The notes: generated by a model not told the origin, from the letters alone. Shown: positions 1-8,693, counted from the stretch's first letter. The stretch: 35,170 nt of DNA from CAZOKO01 sp964580455 (GCA_964580455.1 CAZOKO010000017.1:1-35170), one strand, 5' to 3'. Translations and numbers: made by a program.

Positions 1-68
1 TTAATTTTGTTAAACTCAATAAACATTACTTACCCATTTAAAACTTCAAAGAGCCCTTTTTTTCATAT

Positions 69-110
69 TCAGTTTGTTCTATCCAGCATCTAGCAACCAG
101 TATCCAGAAT
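69..110. repeat. Heptad array, family CCAGTAT
   Basis: Six 7-base units in register. The last four (83-110) fit YYAGNAW closely, for example CCAGCAT and CCAGTAT; the first two (69-82) are degenerate. The array sits in the gap downstream of nadD. Copies with the same period recur at 16410, 19159, 21691, 24825 and, inverted, at 28781. The rest of 1-193 shows no gene. Confidence 0.8.
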
Positions 111-193
111 CACTTTGATTACTTTGAGCCAGTTCTATGAACACTCTAACATAAGTAAAAATTCCAAAGCAATAACTCTACATAGTAGCCGCT

Positions 194-841
194 CTAAGTC
201 AGATAAAACTTATGCTCTTTCACGTAGTTCTCTACCTCTTCAGGAAGCAGATACTTTATAGATCGGCCATTTTTTATAAATGTTCTAATAGAGTGGGAAG
301 AAATATCGAGAGATGTTATCTCCCTAAAATAAATAGCAAATTGAGAACTGTGAATAAACCTCCTTTCATCTGGATGATATACAAAATCCTTCATTATCTG
401 ATCAGGAATAATCTGATCTAATTCCTTTTTTTCATATCCTGGTCTAGTCATAACAATAAAATTACAAAGAGAAAAAAGCTCTTGATAACTTTTCCAGCTA
501 TTAATATCTAAAAAGGCATCCATTCCTAAAACAAAATAAATGGTCGGTTCTTCTTCAAAAGTCTGCTTAAAATGATTAATGGTTTCAATCGAGTAGGATT
601 TTCCGGTTCGTTTCAGTTCAACGTCAGAAGTAAAAAAAAGGGCGTTATTGTCCACAGCAATATCAAGCATTCTCAATCGATGATTAGCAGGAATGATCTC
701 TTCTGATTCTTTGTGGGGAGGTATATTAGTTGGAATGAATATAACGTTATTGAGATCAAACATCTCCCGAATTTCCTCAGCAGATCTCAAGTGACCCCAA
801 TGCACCGGATTGAAAGTCCCCCCAAAAAGACCGATACGCAC
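194..841 (-). CDS. nadD: Nicotinate-nucleotide adenylyltransferase
   Basis: This 215-residue protein would transfer AMP from ATP to nicotinate mononucleotide, the penultimate step of NAD synthesis in the cytoplasm. The N-terminus has the nucleotidyltransferase signature GGTFNPVHWGH (residues 8-18, with the HxGH motif). The C-terminal part has ISSHSIR at the place of the family ISSTxIR motif. Length is normal for NadD. The start is GTG, preceded by an AGGGG ribosome site. It is the last gene of the leftward hflK-to-nadD cluster, 17 bases after proA. A proBA-nadD order downstream of obg is common in bacteria, which supports the call. Confidence 0.95.
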   Translation of the reverse strand: MRIGLFGGTFNPVHWGHLRSAEEIREMFDLNNVIFIPTNIPPHKESEEIIPANHRLRMLDIAVDNNALFFTSDVELKRTGKSYSIETINHFKQTFEEEPTIYFVLGMDAFLDINSWKSYQELFSLCNFIVMTRPGYEKKELDQIIPDQIMKDFVYHPDERRFIHSSQFAIYFREITSLDISSHSIRTFIKNGRSIKYLLPEEVENYVKEHKFYLT

Positions 842-858
842 TTTGGATACCCCTTTTT

Positions 859-2115
859 CTAGGCTCGAATCTCTCCATTTCCATAGACCACATACTTTAA
901 GGTCGTAAGCTCGTTTAACCCCATTGGACCAAAGGCATGGAGCTTTGTCGTACTAATCCCTATCTCTGAACCCAATCCTAACTGGTTACCATCGTTAAAT
1001 CTAGTTGAAGCATTAACTAAAACCACTGAAGAATTCACCTTTTGCAAAAACATCTGGGCATTAGAGTAATCAGAGGTAATAATGGCCTCTGTATGCATAG
1101 AACCATACTCAGCAATATGATTGATGGCTTCATCTATACCAGATACTACTTTAATTGACAGAATGAGATCCAGGTATTCCTGATGCCAATCCTCTTCATT
1201 GGCTTCTTTGAGATCAGGGATAACCTTCCTGATCTTTTCACAGGCTCGTACCTCTACCCCCTCCTTTTCAAGTCTGGCAACTATCCTGGGGAGAAAAGAT
1301 GGAGCAATCTCCTCATGAATTAAAAGGGTCTCCAGTGCATTGCAAACACCCGGACGCTGTACTTTTGAATTTATCACAACCGACTCTGCCATCTCTTCAT
1401 CAGCATGAGCATCCACAAAAACATGGCAGACTCCCTTATAGTGTTTTATTACCGGAATCCGTGAACGTTCCACCACTGCCCTGATAAGCTCTTCTCCTCC
1501 TCGTGGAATAATGAGATCAATTAAGTCTTCCAACTTAAGCATTTCATACACTGCCTCTCTCTCCACAATAGGAATCAATTGGATAGCTGCCTCAGGCACA
1601 TTATTTCTTTTTAGTGCTTCCTGCATAATACCAGCAAGTGCCCGATTTGAATGGATTGCTTCTTTCCCTCCTCTAAGGATAACCGCATTCCCTGATTTCA
1701 GACAGAGCGACGCAGCATCAACAGTAACATTAGGACGAGATTCATAGATTATACCTATAACACCCAGAGGAATTCTCACCTTACCTACCAGAAGATTATT
1801 GGGTCTTCTCCACATCCTAACAGTTTCACCTACCGGATCAGTAAGTTGAACTACCTCACGAATACCTTCTATCATTCCCTTAATGACTTTATCATTTAAC
1901 GTGAGACGATCTATTAAAGCAGCGGATAATCCTTTCTTATGTGCATCGTCTATATCTTTCTCATTTTCCCTCTTCAAGTAATCTGGACTGTTCGACAACT
2001 CATCAGCTATCTGATTTAGAACCCGATTCTTTATTGTGGTGGGAAGAAATGACAACGCCTGTGATGCCTTCTTGGCAGCTTTTGCTATGCTTAAAACCTC
2101 CTCAGCTACTTCCAT
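859..2115 (-). CDS. proA: Gamma-glutamyl phosphate reductase
   Basis: This 418-residue NADPH-dependent enzyme reduces glutamyl-5-phosphate to glutamate semialdehyde, the second step of proline synthesis. The aldehyde-dehydrogenase fold is recognisable over its whole length. The catalytic cysteine is Cys258 in the motif QRPGVCNALET, and GIIYESRPNV (about 121-130) and LRGGKEA (about 148-153) are family hallmarks. The start codon lies one base after the proB stop, and the GAGGG ribosome site lies within the last proB codons, so translation is probably coupled. ProB and ProA are known to act in sequence on a labile intermediate. Confidence 0.97.
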   Translation of the reverse strand: MEVAEEVLSIAKAAKKASQALSFLPTTIKNRVLNQIADELSNSPDYLKRENEKDIDDAHKKGLSAALIDRLTLNDKVIKGMIEGIREVVQLTDPVGETVRMWRRPNNLLVGKVRIPLGVIGIIYESRPNVTVDAASLCLKSGNAVILRGGKEAIHSNRALAGIMQEALKRNNVPEAAIQLIPIVEREAVYEMLKLEDLIDLIIPRGGEELIRAVVERSRIPVIKHYKGVCHVFVDAHADEEMAESVVINSKVQRPGVCNALETLLIHEEIAPSFLPRIVARLEKEGVEVRACEKIRKVIPDLKEANEEDWHQEYLDLILSIKVVSGIDEAINHIAEYGSMHTEAIITSDYSNAQMFLQKVNSSVVLVNASTRFNDGNQLGLGSEIGISTTKLHAFGPMGLNELTTLKYVVYGNGEIRA

Positions 2116-2116
2116 A

Positions 2117-3253
2117 TTATTTACCCTCTAGAACCACAAGATCATCACGGTGAATGATCTCATCATAGTATTTATATCCCAAAATCTTCTCTATTTCCCG
2201 GCTGTGTACTCCTTTCAATTTAATCACATCTTCTGTCTTATAATTAACCAGCCCTCTGGCAAATTCCAAACCCTCGGTATCAACACATTTCACAGCATCG
2301 CCAAAGTTGAATTTTCCTTTCACCTCCACCAAACCAGAAGATAATAAACTTTTCCCTCTTTCTACTATAGCCTTTCTAGCACCCTCATCAACCATAATCG
2401 TACCCTTCGGTTTCAGGTTGTAAGCGATCCAGTGCTTACGACTGGATAATTTCGACTTTCCAGGAAGAAAGAGGGTCCCCACATCTTCACTCTTAAAAAC
2501 TTTAGTTATAATACCTTTTACTTTCCCATTAACTATAATGGCAGGAATTCCAAAGATAGAAGCCTTCTTAACTGCATTAACCTTGGATACCATGCCACCT
2601 GTTCCCAGCTTACCTGTACTGCCTTTCGCTAATTCCTCAATCTCACTGTTTATTTCCTCAACCAGTTTGATCAAGGTTGCATTTTTATAGCGCTGCGGAT
2701 CTTTTTCAAAGAGCCCATCTCTGTCTGTCAAAATTAAAAGCAACTCAGCATCAACAAGATTGGTAACTAAAGCAGAAAGCATGTCATTATCTCCAAACTT
2801 GATTTCATCCACAACAACCGAATCGTTCTCATTAATGACAGGGATAACACCGCATTGAAACAGAGCAAACAATGTATTGCGGGCGTTAAGAAATTTTTGA
2901 CGATCACTCAAATCATCTCGGGTAAGCAAAACCTGAGCTGTCGTTTGTTTATATTTATTAAAACAACTTTCATAATTCCACATCAAACGAGCTTGGCCGA
3001 TAGCAGCAGAAGCCTGTTTTTGAGGAATACTTCTAGGCTTATCAAAACATGCCAGTTTCTTCCTCCCTGCAGCAATAGCGCCTGAAGAAACGATGACAAT
3101 CTCGCATCCATCGTCTTTGAGGATTGAAATGCTCTTGGCTAAATCTCTAAACACCTCTTCTTTTAAATCATCACCTCCCGCAGTTAAAACACTACTCCCC
3201 ACCTTTATGACAACTCTTCTTACCCGACTCAGTATTTCTTCCCTCAGATTCAT
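2117..3253 (-). CDS. proB: Glutamate 5-kinase with PUA domain
   Basis: This 378-residue enzyme phosphorylates glutamate to glutamyl-5-phosphate, the committed and usually proline-inhibited step of proline synthesis. The amino-acid-kinase domain (about 10-255) starts with VVIKVGSSVLT (catalytic-site Lys17) and contains INENDSV and GTGGMVSKV. A PUA domain follows (about 275-365), as in the long ProB form. ATG start. No strong ribosome site is visible: the region just upstream is a 9-mer repeat array (3259-3285), whose last bases give a GAG about 7 bases before the start. Between obg and proA in one operon. Confidence 0.97.
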   Translation of the reverse strand: MNLREEILSRVRRVVIKVGSSVLTAGGDDLKEEVFRDLAKSISILKDDGCEIVIVSSGAIAAGRKKLACFDKPRSIPQKQASAAIGQARLMWNYESCFNKYKQTTAQVLLTRDDLSDRQKFLNARNTLFALFQCGVIPVINENDSVVVDEIKFGDNDMLSALVTNLVDAELLLILTDRDGLFEKDPQRYKNATLIKLVEEINSEIEELAKGSTGKLGTGGMVSKVNAVKKASIFGIPAIIVNGKVKGIITKVFKSEDVGTLFLPGKSKLSSRKHWIAYNLKPKGTIMVDEGARKAIVERGKSLLSSGLVEVKGKFNFGDAVKCVDTEGLEFARGLVNYKTEDVIKLKGVHSREIEKILGYKYYDEIIHRDDLVVLEGK

Positions 3254-3258
3254 TTATA

Positions 3259-3285
3259 TTCTCAGCGTACTCTGCGAGCTCTGTG
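3259..3285. repeat. Three 9-base units inside the obg-proB gap
   Basis: On the minus strand these are three exact-length units of the CACAGAG family (CACAGAGCT, CGCAGAGTA, CGCTGAGAA). They fill most of the 51-base gap between obg and proB. The same family occurs at 17283-17300 and 17434-17451. Confidence 0.75.
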
Positions 3286-3304
3286 GTGAACAGTTACCTT
3301 TTAA

Positions 3305-4303
3305 TTAAGCTAACTCCCTCACTACCTGATCAACAAGCGATTTAATTCCCTCACCCGTTACAGCAGAAATCGGATAAACCTTCAGGTGTAAATCACCAAA
3401 ATGCTTTTTTACCCTTGGATAATTTTCCTGAGATTCGGGCAAATCCATCTTATTGATTGCAATTACCTGGGGTTTATCAGTTAAGGCAGGATTATAAGAT
3501 TTGAGCTCATTATTTATAATCTTAAAGGCTTTAACAGGATTGTTAATAGGATTAATATTTGAACCATCAATCAAATGAATCAATACACTGGTGCGTTCTA
3601 TATGACGCAAAAAAGTAGTGCCCAAACCACTTCCTTGGTGGGCACCTTCTATTAAACCAGGGATATCAGCAACAACAAATGTTTTATCCTCATTATACTT
3701 AACCACCCCTAAACAAGGGTTAAGAGTGGTAAATGGGTAATTTGCAATCTTAGGTCTTGCAGCAGTGATTACAGATACTAAAGTGGATTTACCACTGTTT
3801 GGCAAACCGATAATTCCTACATCGGCAAGTAGTTTTAATTCCAGTTTAATCCATTTCTGCTCCCCTGTTTGTCCCTTCTGAGCATAGCGCGGAGCTTGAC
3901 GGGTAGCGCTTTTAAATCTGGCATTTCCTCTTCCCCCCAGTCCCCCATTAACTACAATTAACCGTTCCCCCTGCAAGCTAAAATCTTTTAATAACTCATC
4001 AGAAGATTCATCCCTTACTATCGTTCCTAAGGGCACTGGTATGCTAAGGTCTGCTCCATTCTTTCCGTGTTGGTCTTTGCCCTTCCCGTGAATTCCTGAT
4101 TTAGCCTTGTAATATCTTTTGTATCGGAAATCAATTAAAGACCCCAGTTCCTCATCTGCCACCAGAATAACATCTCCTCCTTTACCTCCATCTCCACCAT
4201 CAGGTCCACCCCGGGGAATATACTTTTCACGCCTGAAACTTACACACCCACGTCCGCCATCACCGGAGGTTACATTAATTCTAGCTTCATCAATAAATCT
4301 CAT
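3305..4303 (-). CDS. obg: Obg family GTPase (CgtA)
   Basis: This 332-residue essential-type GTPase acts in maturation of the large ribosomal subunit. The N-terminal glycine-rich Obg fold (about 1-155) begins MRFIDEARINVTSGDGG. The G domain has GLPNSGKST (G1), DIPGLIEGA (G3) and NKMD (G4). The protein ends soon after the SAVTGEG motif, so it lacks the C-terminal OCT or acidic extension of some homologues. A TTG six bases upstream is in frame, but ATG giving MRFIDEA matches the family start. The gene follows rpmA closely, the usual order, and has no strong ribosome site of its own. Confidence 0.96.
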   Translation of the reverse strand: MRFIDEARINVTSGDGGRGCVSFRREKYIPRGGPDGGDGGKGGDVILVADEELGSLIDFRYKRYYKAKSGIHGKGKDQHGKNGADLSIPVPLGTIVRDESSDELLKDFSLQGERLIVVNGGLGGRGNARFKSATRQAPRYAQKGQTGEQKWIKLELKLLADVGIIGLPNSGKSTLVSVITAARPKIANYPFTTLNPCLGVVKYNEDKTFVVADIPGLIEGAHQGSGLGTTFLRHIERTSVLIHLIDGSNINPINNPVKAFKIINNELKSYNPALTDKPQVIAINKMDLPESQENYPRVKKHFGDLHLKVYPISAVTGEGIKSLVDQVVRELA

Positions 4304-4309
4304 CAGCAA

Positions 4310-4567
4310 TTAACTGAGAGCGTAGACGCTTACCTTCTTCTTCTCCCTGCCCCACCTCTCAAATTTCACGATTCCATCAATCTTCGCAAAAATGGTATAG
4401 TCTTTCCCTAGCCCTACATTCTCACCTAGATGTATTCTGGTGCCTACCTGTCTAACGATAATACTACCTGCCCTGACAAGCTGTCCACCAAACCGTTTCA
4501 CTCCCAGTCTCTTACCAGCACTGTCTCTTCCGTTGCCGGAACTGCCTCCTGATTTTTTATGAGCCAC
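4310..4567 (-). CDS. rpmA: 50S ribosomal protein L27
   Basis: This 85-residue protein is a component of the large ribosomal subunit near the peptidyl transferase centre. The sequence starts MAHKKSGGSSGNGRDS and contains GKRLGVKRFGGQ and the RAGSIIVRQVGTRIHLG block, all typical of bacterial L27. There is no cleavable N-terminal leader like that of Firmicutes. The start is GTG, after a strong AAGGAGG site 9 bases away. L27 normally follows rplU (L21). Here the upstream gene is hflC, 21 bases away, and no L21 gene is present in the window. Confidence 0.97.
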   Translation of the reverse strand: MAHKKSGGSSGNGRDSAGKRLGVKRFGGQLVRAGSIIVRQVGTRIHLGENVGLGKDYTIFAKIDGIVKFERWGREKKKVSVYALS

Positions 4568-4588
4568 TTTCTAACACCTCCTTATATC

Positions 4589-5530
4589 TTATCTAGCATA
4601 ATACTCTTTTAAGTATTTAAAGAAATCACTTTTGGTACTGAGCATCAACCACGTTTCTTTATCTAACGATCCTTTGTAAATTTCAAGTGTATTAACAAAA
4701 GAGTAAAATTCAGGGTCTTTGCTATAAGCCTCTGCATAAATTTTTGTTGCCTCTGCATCGGCTTTTCCTTTAATTATTTGAGCTTTTTTGTATGCTTGAG
4801 AGGTAATTTTCTTAAGCTCCTTATCTTTATCACCTGCAATTTTAGAACTCTCCCCCTTCCCCTCAGACCGGAACTTTTCAGCAATCTGCTTCCTCTCCGC
4901 AATCATCCTTCCATAAACAGCTTTTCTAACTTCCTCAACATAATTTAATCTCTTTATCTTCAAACCAACCAACTCAATACCAAACTGTGCCAGTTTAGGT
5001 TGTGCCTGTTCCATAATACCCGCAGCTATCTTCTCTCTACCTATCTCAATCGGTTTAAGAATTACTTCCCGAATACTTTCATCCACTCCTACTTCCTTGA
5101 TATCCATCTCCCGATCACTGTTTCTCACTGCCTCAATTAAATGGTGAGATGTAATAAAATTCCAGGTTGCAGGATCTAAAATATCATCAAGCTTTTTTTG
5201 AGCTGCAATTTCATTATTTACTGTCTCAAAATATGTTAATGGATTAATGATTCTCCACCTGGCAAAGGTATCCACCCAGATATAGGTCTTATCTAATGTG
5301 GGCATCTGACCAGGTTCACCATCCCATTCCAGAAGATTTTTAGGGAAAAAATTGGCATTCTGTATAAAAGGCACCTTAAAATGCAAACCAGCACTTTTTA
5401 TTGCTTCACCTACAGGTTTCCCGAATTGAGTTATTACCACCTGCTCTGTCTCATCCACAATAAAGACAGCACCACCGAACAGGATAAAAAGTAAAAAAAC
5501 CGCTACTAGAGCTAATGTCAATCCCTTCAT
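4589..5530 (-). CDS. hflC: HflC, SPFH-family membrane protein
   Basis: This 313-residue protein has an N-terminal membrane anchor (about 5-26) followed by an SPFH/band 7 domain (FIVDETEQVVITQFGKP) and a charged, helical C-terminal part rich in Ala, Glu and Lys (SQAYKKAQIIKGKADAEATKIYAEAY). With HflK it forms the large periplasmic assembly known in E. coli to enclose and modulate the FtsH protease. Its ATG overlaps the hflK stop by four bases (ATGA), indicating coupled translation, and a GAGGAGG site precedes it. ftsH is not in the window. Confidence 0.93.
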   Translation of the reverse strand: MKGLTLALVAVFLLFILFGGAVFIVDETEQVVITQFGKPVGEAIKSAGLHFKVPFIQNANFFPKNLLEWDGEPGQMPTLDKTYIWVDTFARWRIINPLTYFETVNNEIAAQKKLDDILDPATWNFITSHHLIEAVRNSDREMDIKEVGVDESIREVILKPIEIGREKIAAGIMEQAQPKLAQFGIELVGLKIKRLNYVEEVRKAVYGRMIAERKQIAEKFRSEGKGESSKIAGDKDKELKKITSQAYKKAQIIKGKADAEATKIYAEAYSKDPEFYSFVNTLEIYKGSLDKETWLMLSTKSDFFKYLKEYYAR

Positions 5531-6555
5531 TTTTTTTCTCCTCCTCTCTCGAGGTTAAGTAAAGGAAGTATCCCTTTCTGATCAGGATCAATGATATACT
5601 TATTCCCCAGTTTGGGGAGGACAACATTCATTGATTCTAAATAGAGCCTTCTTCTGGTTACATCTTTTGCTTTGGCATATTCCTTAAATAGAGATAAAAA
5701 TCTGCTGGCATCACCCTTTGCCCTGTTTACACGATCCATGGCATATCCCTCTGCTCCTTTGATAGTCTGCTCCGCCTCACCTTTTGCCTTGGGAATAATC
5801 TTGTTGTACTCCTCTTTTGCCTGATAGATCAACTTTTCCTTCTCCTGAACAGCCTGGTTCACCTCATTGAAAGAGGGTTGTACCGGTTCAGGAACATTGG
5901 TCTTTTTCAATTCTACATTTACTAGTTTAATCCCGGTCTCTGCATCGTTTAAGATTTCCTGAAGATTTATCTTTACCTCATCAGCAATCTCTTTCCTTTT
6001 GCTAATAACCTCATTAACACTGCGATCACCCACCACCAGTCGCATAGCTGATTCTGACAAATCTCTTAAGGTTAAACGCACATTTCTTACCTTAAAAAGG
6101 AATTTATATGGATCATCAATCCTGAACTGGACAATCCATGGAACAATAGCACAATTCAAGTCACCGGTGAGCATCAGGGATTCACCGAGATATCGTCTTT
6201 CAGAAGCATATTCGGTTTTCACACCGGCACGCAGTGTCCTTAAACCAAATTCCTCTGTATAAACATATTTCACCTTAACCTTAGTTAACGTTTCGATACC
6301 CCTGGGAAGCTTAAAGTGAAGGCCTGGCATTGTAGTTCTCACATACTTCCCAACTCTCTGAATTACACCAACTTCATCCACTCCCACTGTATAAGCACTT
6401 GAAAATACAATCCAGGCTAAAATAACAGCAGCAACTATAATTAGTATATTAAAACGCCCACCCTTAAAAACTGATGACATGTTTTTAAAAATCTTTTCAA
6501 TTTCCGGTGGCAAACCACCATCTCCTCCACCCCAGGGGTCTTCCCTTCCAGCCAT
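5527..6555 (-). CDS. hflK: HflK, SPFH-family membrane protein
   Basis: This 342-residue partner of HflC has the glycine-rich N-terminus typical of HflK (DPWGGGDGGLPPEIE), one membrane span (about 36-53), an SPFH domain starting at YTVGVDEVGVIQRVGKY, and a charged helical segment with repeated AKGEAEQ/AKGDASR motifs. It is the first gene of the leftward cluster. The start is supported by a strong AAAGGAGG site 5 bases before ATG. The upstream gap carries inverted 10-base repeats (6573-6656), so expression of the whole cluster probably starts nearby. Confidence 0.93.
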   Translation of the reverse strand: MAGREDPWGGGDGGLPPEIEKIFKNMSSVFKGGRFNILIIVAAVILAWIVFSSAYTVGVDEVGVIQRVGKYVRTTMPGLHFKLPRGIETLTKVKVKYVYTEEFGLRTLRAGVKTEYASERRYLGESLMLTGDLNCAIVPWIVQFRIDDPYKFLFKVRNVRLTLRDLSESAMRLVVGDRSVNEVISKRKEIADEVKINLQEILNDAETGIKLVNVELKKTNVPEPVQPSFNEVNQAVQEKEKLIYQAKEEYNKIIPKAKGEAEQTIKGAEGYAMDRVNRAKGDASRFLSLFKEYAKAKDVTRRRLYLESMNVVLPKLGNKYIIDPDQKGILPLLNLERGGEKK

Positions 6556-6572
6556 AAGTCCTCCTTTAAGTA

Positions 6573-6656
6573 TACAGATTTTCGCAGATAAACGCAGATA
6601 ACGTTCATATTTTAGTTTATGGTTTGAAATCTTAACAATCTGCGTTTATCAGCGTC
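6573..6656. repeat. Inverted pair of 10-base repeat arrays
   Basis: 6573-6602 contains three 10-base units (CGCAGATAAA type). At 6637-6656 the same family occurs in opposite orientation, so the two could pair over about 17-19 bases around a loop of about 34. It lies in the gap between divergent hflK and the thymidylate synthase gene. The remainder of 6660-6760 shows no gene. Confidence 0.75.
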
Positions 6657-6760
6657 CAAAAATAATTCTTCCTTTTGCCAAAATAAACATATCCAAATTT
6701 CAAGGGCATGTCAAGCTTAATCGTTCCAAGCTAAGCACCTGTATATCACTCTAAAAAATC

Positions 6761-6778
6761 CTTGACTTTAAAATCAAG
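6761..6778. promoter_or_regulatory. 18-base palindrome, possible operator
   Basis: CTTGACTTTAAAATCAAG is symmetric except for one base pair. It contains a TTGACT that could act as a -35 box for the gene at 6852, but no good -10 box follows at 17 bases. Regulator unknown; the site is 73 bases before the thymidylate synthase start. Confidence 0.3.
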
Positions 6779-6851
6779 CAGGTGTTATTTTCCAAAATTG
6801 ATTTAAAACGAAGTTTACCCCTTTAGAAATAAACCGGAAAGGATTAACGAA

Positions 6852-7526
6852 ATGGAGCTGGTTACACTTCAGGCAACTACTTTGCCCGATGCATGGTTTC
6901 AGGCACTGTGGCATATTCTGAAAGAAGGGATATCTGAGTATAAAATTGATCAGGGAAGCTATGCAGGACAGGTTAGGCGAGAGTTTGACTATATAACTAT
7001 CCATATACAATACCCCGGAGTCAAACCTCATGTGCCCGATATGCCACCAGGTCTTGGTATCCCACCCCCAACTACACAAGAATATGTGGATGAATATGCA
7101 GCTCGTTATCTCATGACTGATAGCAAAGAAGCAAATGAGCAGTACACTTATGGTGAGCGCCTGTTTGTATCAATGGACAAGGTAATTAAACGCTATAAGA
7201 AATATGGTTTTGGCACCAATCAGCTTATTATGCAGGTAGGACAACCTTCTGACATTGACATGGAAGACCCCCCATGTCTACGACACATTGACACACGAAT
7301 TCGCGACAACAAACTGCATTTTATTATCTATTTCAGAAGCTGGGATCTCTGGAGTGGTTTTCCAACAAACCTAGCCGGCTTCCAACTGGTCAAAGAATAC
7401 ATGGCTGGGCAGATCGGTGTTGAGGATGGGGAGATGATTGTATCTTCCAAAGGCCTTCATCTCTATGGTTATGCCAAAGACTTAGCTAAGATGCGCACAG
7501 GTCTGAAGGACTATTGGAAAAAATAA
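6852..7526 (+). CDS. Thymidylate synthase, short archaeal-like ThyA
   Basis: This 224-residue protein would methylate dUMP to dTMP using methylene-tetrahydrofolate. Seen residues: catalytic Cys142 in DPPCLRHIDTRI, then FRSWDLWSGFPTNLAGF with Arg162, Ser163, Asp165, Gly169, Pro171 and Asn173 matching the ThyA core RSxDxxxGxPxN, and His203/Tyr205 matching the nucleotide-binding HxY. It is about 40 residues shorter than E. coli ThyA, and its N-terminal half resembles the short archaeal form rather than the classical bacterial one. AAGG lies 9 bases before the ATG. It is transcribed away from hflK; no dihydrofolate reductase gene is nearby. The family call is firm; use of folate versus another C1 carrier is open. 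Confidence 0.85.
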   Translation: MELVTLQATTLPDAWFQALWHILKEGISEYKIDQGSYAGQVRREFDYITIHIQYPGVKPHVPDMPPGLGIPPPTTQEYVDEYAARYLMTDSKEANEQYTYGERLFVSMDKVIKRYKKYGFGTNQLIMQVGQPSDIDMEDPPCLRHIDTRIRDNKLHFIIYFRSWDLWSGFPTNLAGFQLVKEYMAGQIGVEDGEMIVSSKGLHLYGYAKDLAKMRTGLKDYWKK

Positions 7527-7551
7527 TAACACCTAGGTAGAGGGAAAATAT

Positions 7552-8547
7552 TCAAGGAAGCCATAAATACATAAACCTCAAACCCATGTCATCAAGCAAA
7601 CTCCTTAAATCCAGATTGACCAGGTTTATATTTTTGAAGTCAGAATCAGTCATACGTGAATAAATGTTATTCTTGTAACTATAAGAACGATGGTAAATAA
7701 TCACTCTGGCTTTATCAATCCCTGCCCTCTTTTTCACTAACTCAATGGCATCATCCAAATAGCCTATCCCATCAATAAGTTTCACTTCAAATGCCTGCTC
7801 TGCACTATACACCCTCCCATCAGCAAGAACCCTTATCTGATCCATGGTAAGCTCTTTCCTCTCCTCTTCTACAATATCCATGAACCTTTCGTGGAAGTTA
7901 TCTAACATATTCTGCAAGATTTCTCTTTCTTCTTTAGTCATGGGTCTTAAAGGAGATAAAAAGTCTTTTTTATCCCCTGCCTTGATAGTTTCATCCTCAA
8001 TACCAATCTTCTCCATAAGACCTTTCGCATTAAACTTGAGGGCAATCACTCCTATACTGCCCGTTACTGATGTAGGATGAGCAATGATTGTATCAGCTGA
8101 AAGAGCAACATAATATCCTCCTGAAGCGGCCAGCTCCATTATACAGGCTATAACCGGCAACTTTTTATCTTCCTTAAATTTACTGATCTCCCGGTAAATA
8201 ATATCACTGGAGGTAACCGTTCCACCCGGACTGTTGATTCTAATTATCAAACCCTTAATCCTCTTATCTTCTGCAGCCTTTTTAAGCTCCTCTCGTACTC
8301 GGGAAACGATACTCGCCTCCTTTTGGAAAGGAAGAAGACCGCCCTTTTCTTTAGTAGACAAAACACCAGATATATCCATAAGAAGTATCTTATTCTTCCC
8401 CTCACCGGAAACAACCGTCTCATCAAAGGCTCGTTCCTTTTCAATAAGCGGTACAGAAAAACAGGTGCATCCAGCAGACAGAAAAAAAAGCATCATAGCC
8501 ATTGCGAAGTATGATCTCTTCCATTCAAGAAAGAATAACTTTCTCAT
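7552..8547 (-). CDS. sppA: SppA-type signal peptide peptidase (family S49), lipoprotein
   Basis: This 331-residue serine protease would degrade cleaved signal peptides in or on the membrane. The nucleophile is Ser142 in ELAASGGYY and the likely base is Lys189 in ETIKAGDKKD, the S49 arrangement. INSPGGTV and VTGSIGVI are also family motifs. The N-terminus MRKLFFLEWKRSYF and hydrophobic stretch end in SAGC (Cys27), suggesting a lipoprotein. The start at 8547 is chosen because a GGAGGG site precedes it. A start 105 bases upstream would translate the heptad array 8609-8660. Single-domain length like the 36-kDa SppA. Confidence 0.9.
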   Translation of the reverse strand: MRKLFFLEWKRSYFAMAMMLFFLSAGCTCFSVPLIEKERAFDETVVSGEGKNKILLMDISGVLSTKEKGGLLPFQKEASIVSRVREELKKAAEDKRIKGLIIRINSPGGTVTSSDIIYREISKFKEDKKLPVIACIMELAASGGYYVALSADTIIAHPTSVTGSIGVIALKFNAKGLMEKIGIEDETIKAGDKKDFLSPLRPMTKEEREILQNMLDNFHERFMDIVEEERKELTMDQIRVLADGRVYSAEQAFEVKLIDGIGYLDDAIELVKKRAGIDKARVIIYHRSYSYKNNIYSRMTDSDFKNINLVNLDLRSLLDDMGLRFMYLWLP

Positions 8548-8608
8548 TATTTTACCCTCCAAAAAGTGAGATGATTCATTGTGCTTATGTCGTTTACAAT
8601 AGTTTAGA

Positions 8609-8660
8609 GCATTTTGTAATTCTAATTTGTTTCGAGTTTCGATATTCGACATTCTGATTA
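8609..8660. repeat. Heptad array, family CGATATT
   Basis: Seven-base units in register, clearest at 8633-8653 (CGAGTTT, CGATATT, CGACATT), extending left with TTTG-type units. It lies between the SppA gene and the GTPase gene. The same family occurs at 28961-28988 and about 11792-11819. Confidence 0.75.
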
Positions 8661-8693
8661 ATGCCTGAACGAAACCATTCGTTCAGGCATTAA
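8638..8693. repeat. Composite repeat: heptads plus perfect 16-bp hairpin, copy 1
   Basis: After the last heptads comes a perfect inverted repeat, 8658-8673 against 8678-8693, with a 4-base loop (arms contain TGCCTGAACGAA). It overlaps the stop codon of the GTPase gene (minus strand). No T-run follows on either strand, so it is not a standard terminator. A diverged copy in the same orientation lies at 11792-11851. Confidence 0.75.

Noticed and set aside
6774..7079. Minus-strand frame opposite the thymidylate synthase
   Set aside because: The plus-strand frame carries all ThyA catalytic residues, so this is a shadow.
8548..8652. Longer N-terminus for the SppA protein
   Set aside because: The extra residues come from a heptad repeat array, and a GGAGGG site supports the start at 8547.
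8658..8693. Terminator of the GTPase gene
   Set aside because: The hairpin is perfect but overlaps the stop codon and has no T-run on either strand; it is better explained as a repeat element with a second copy.
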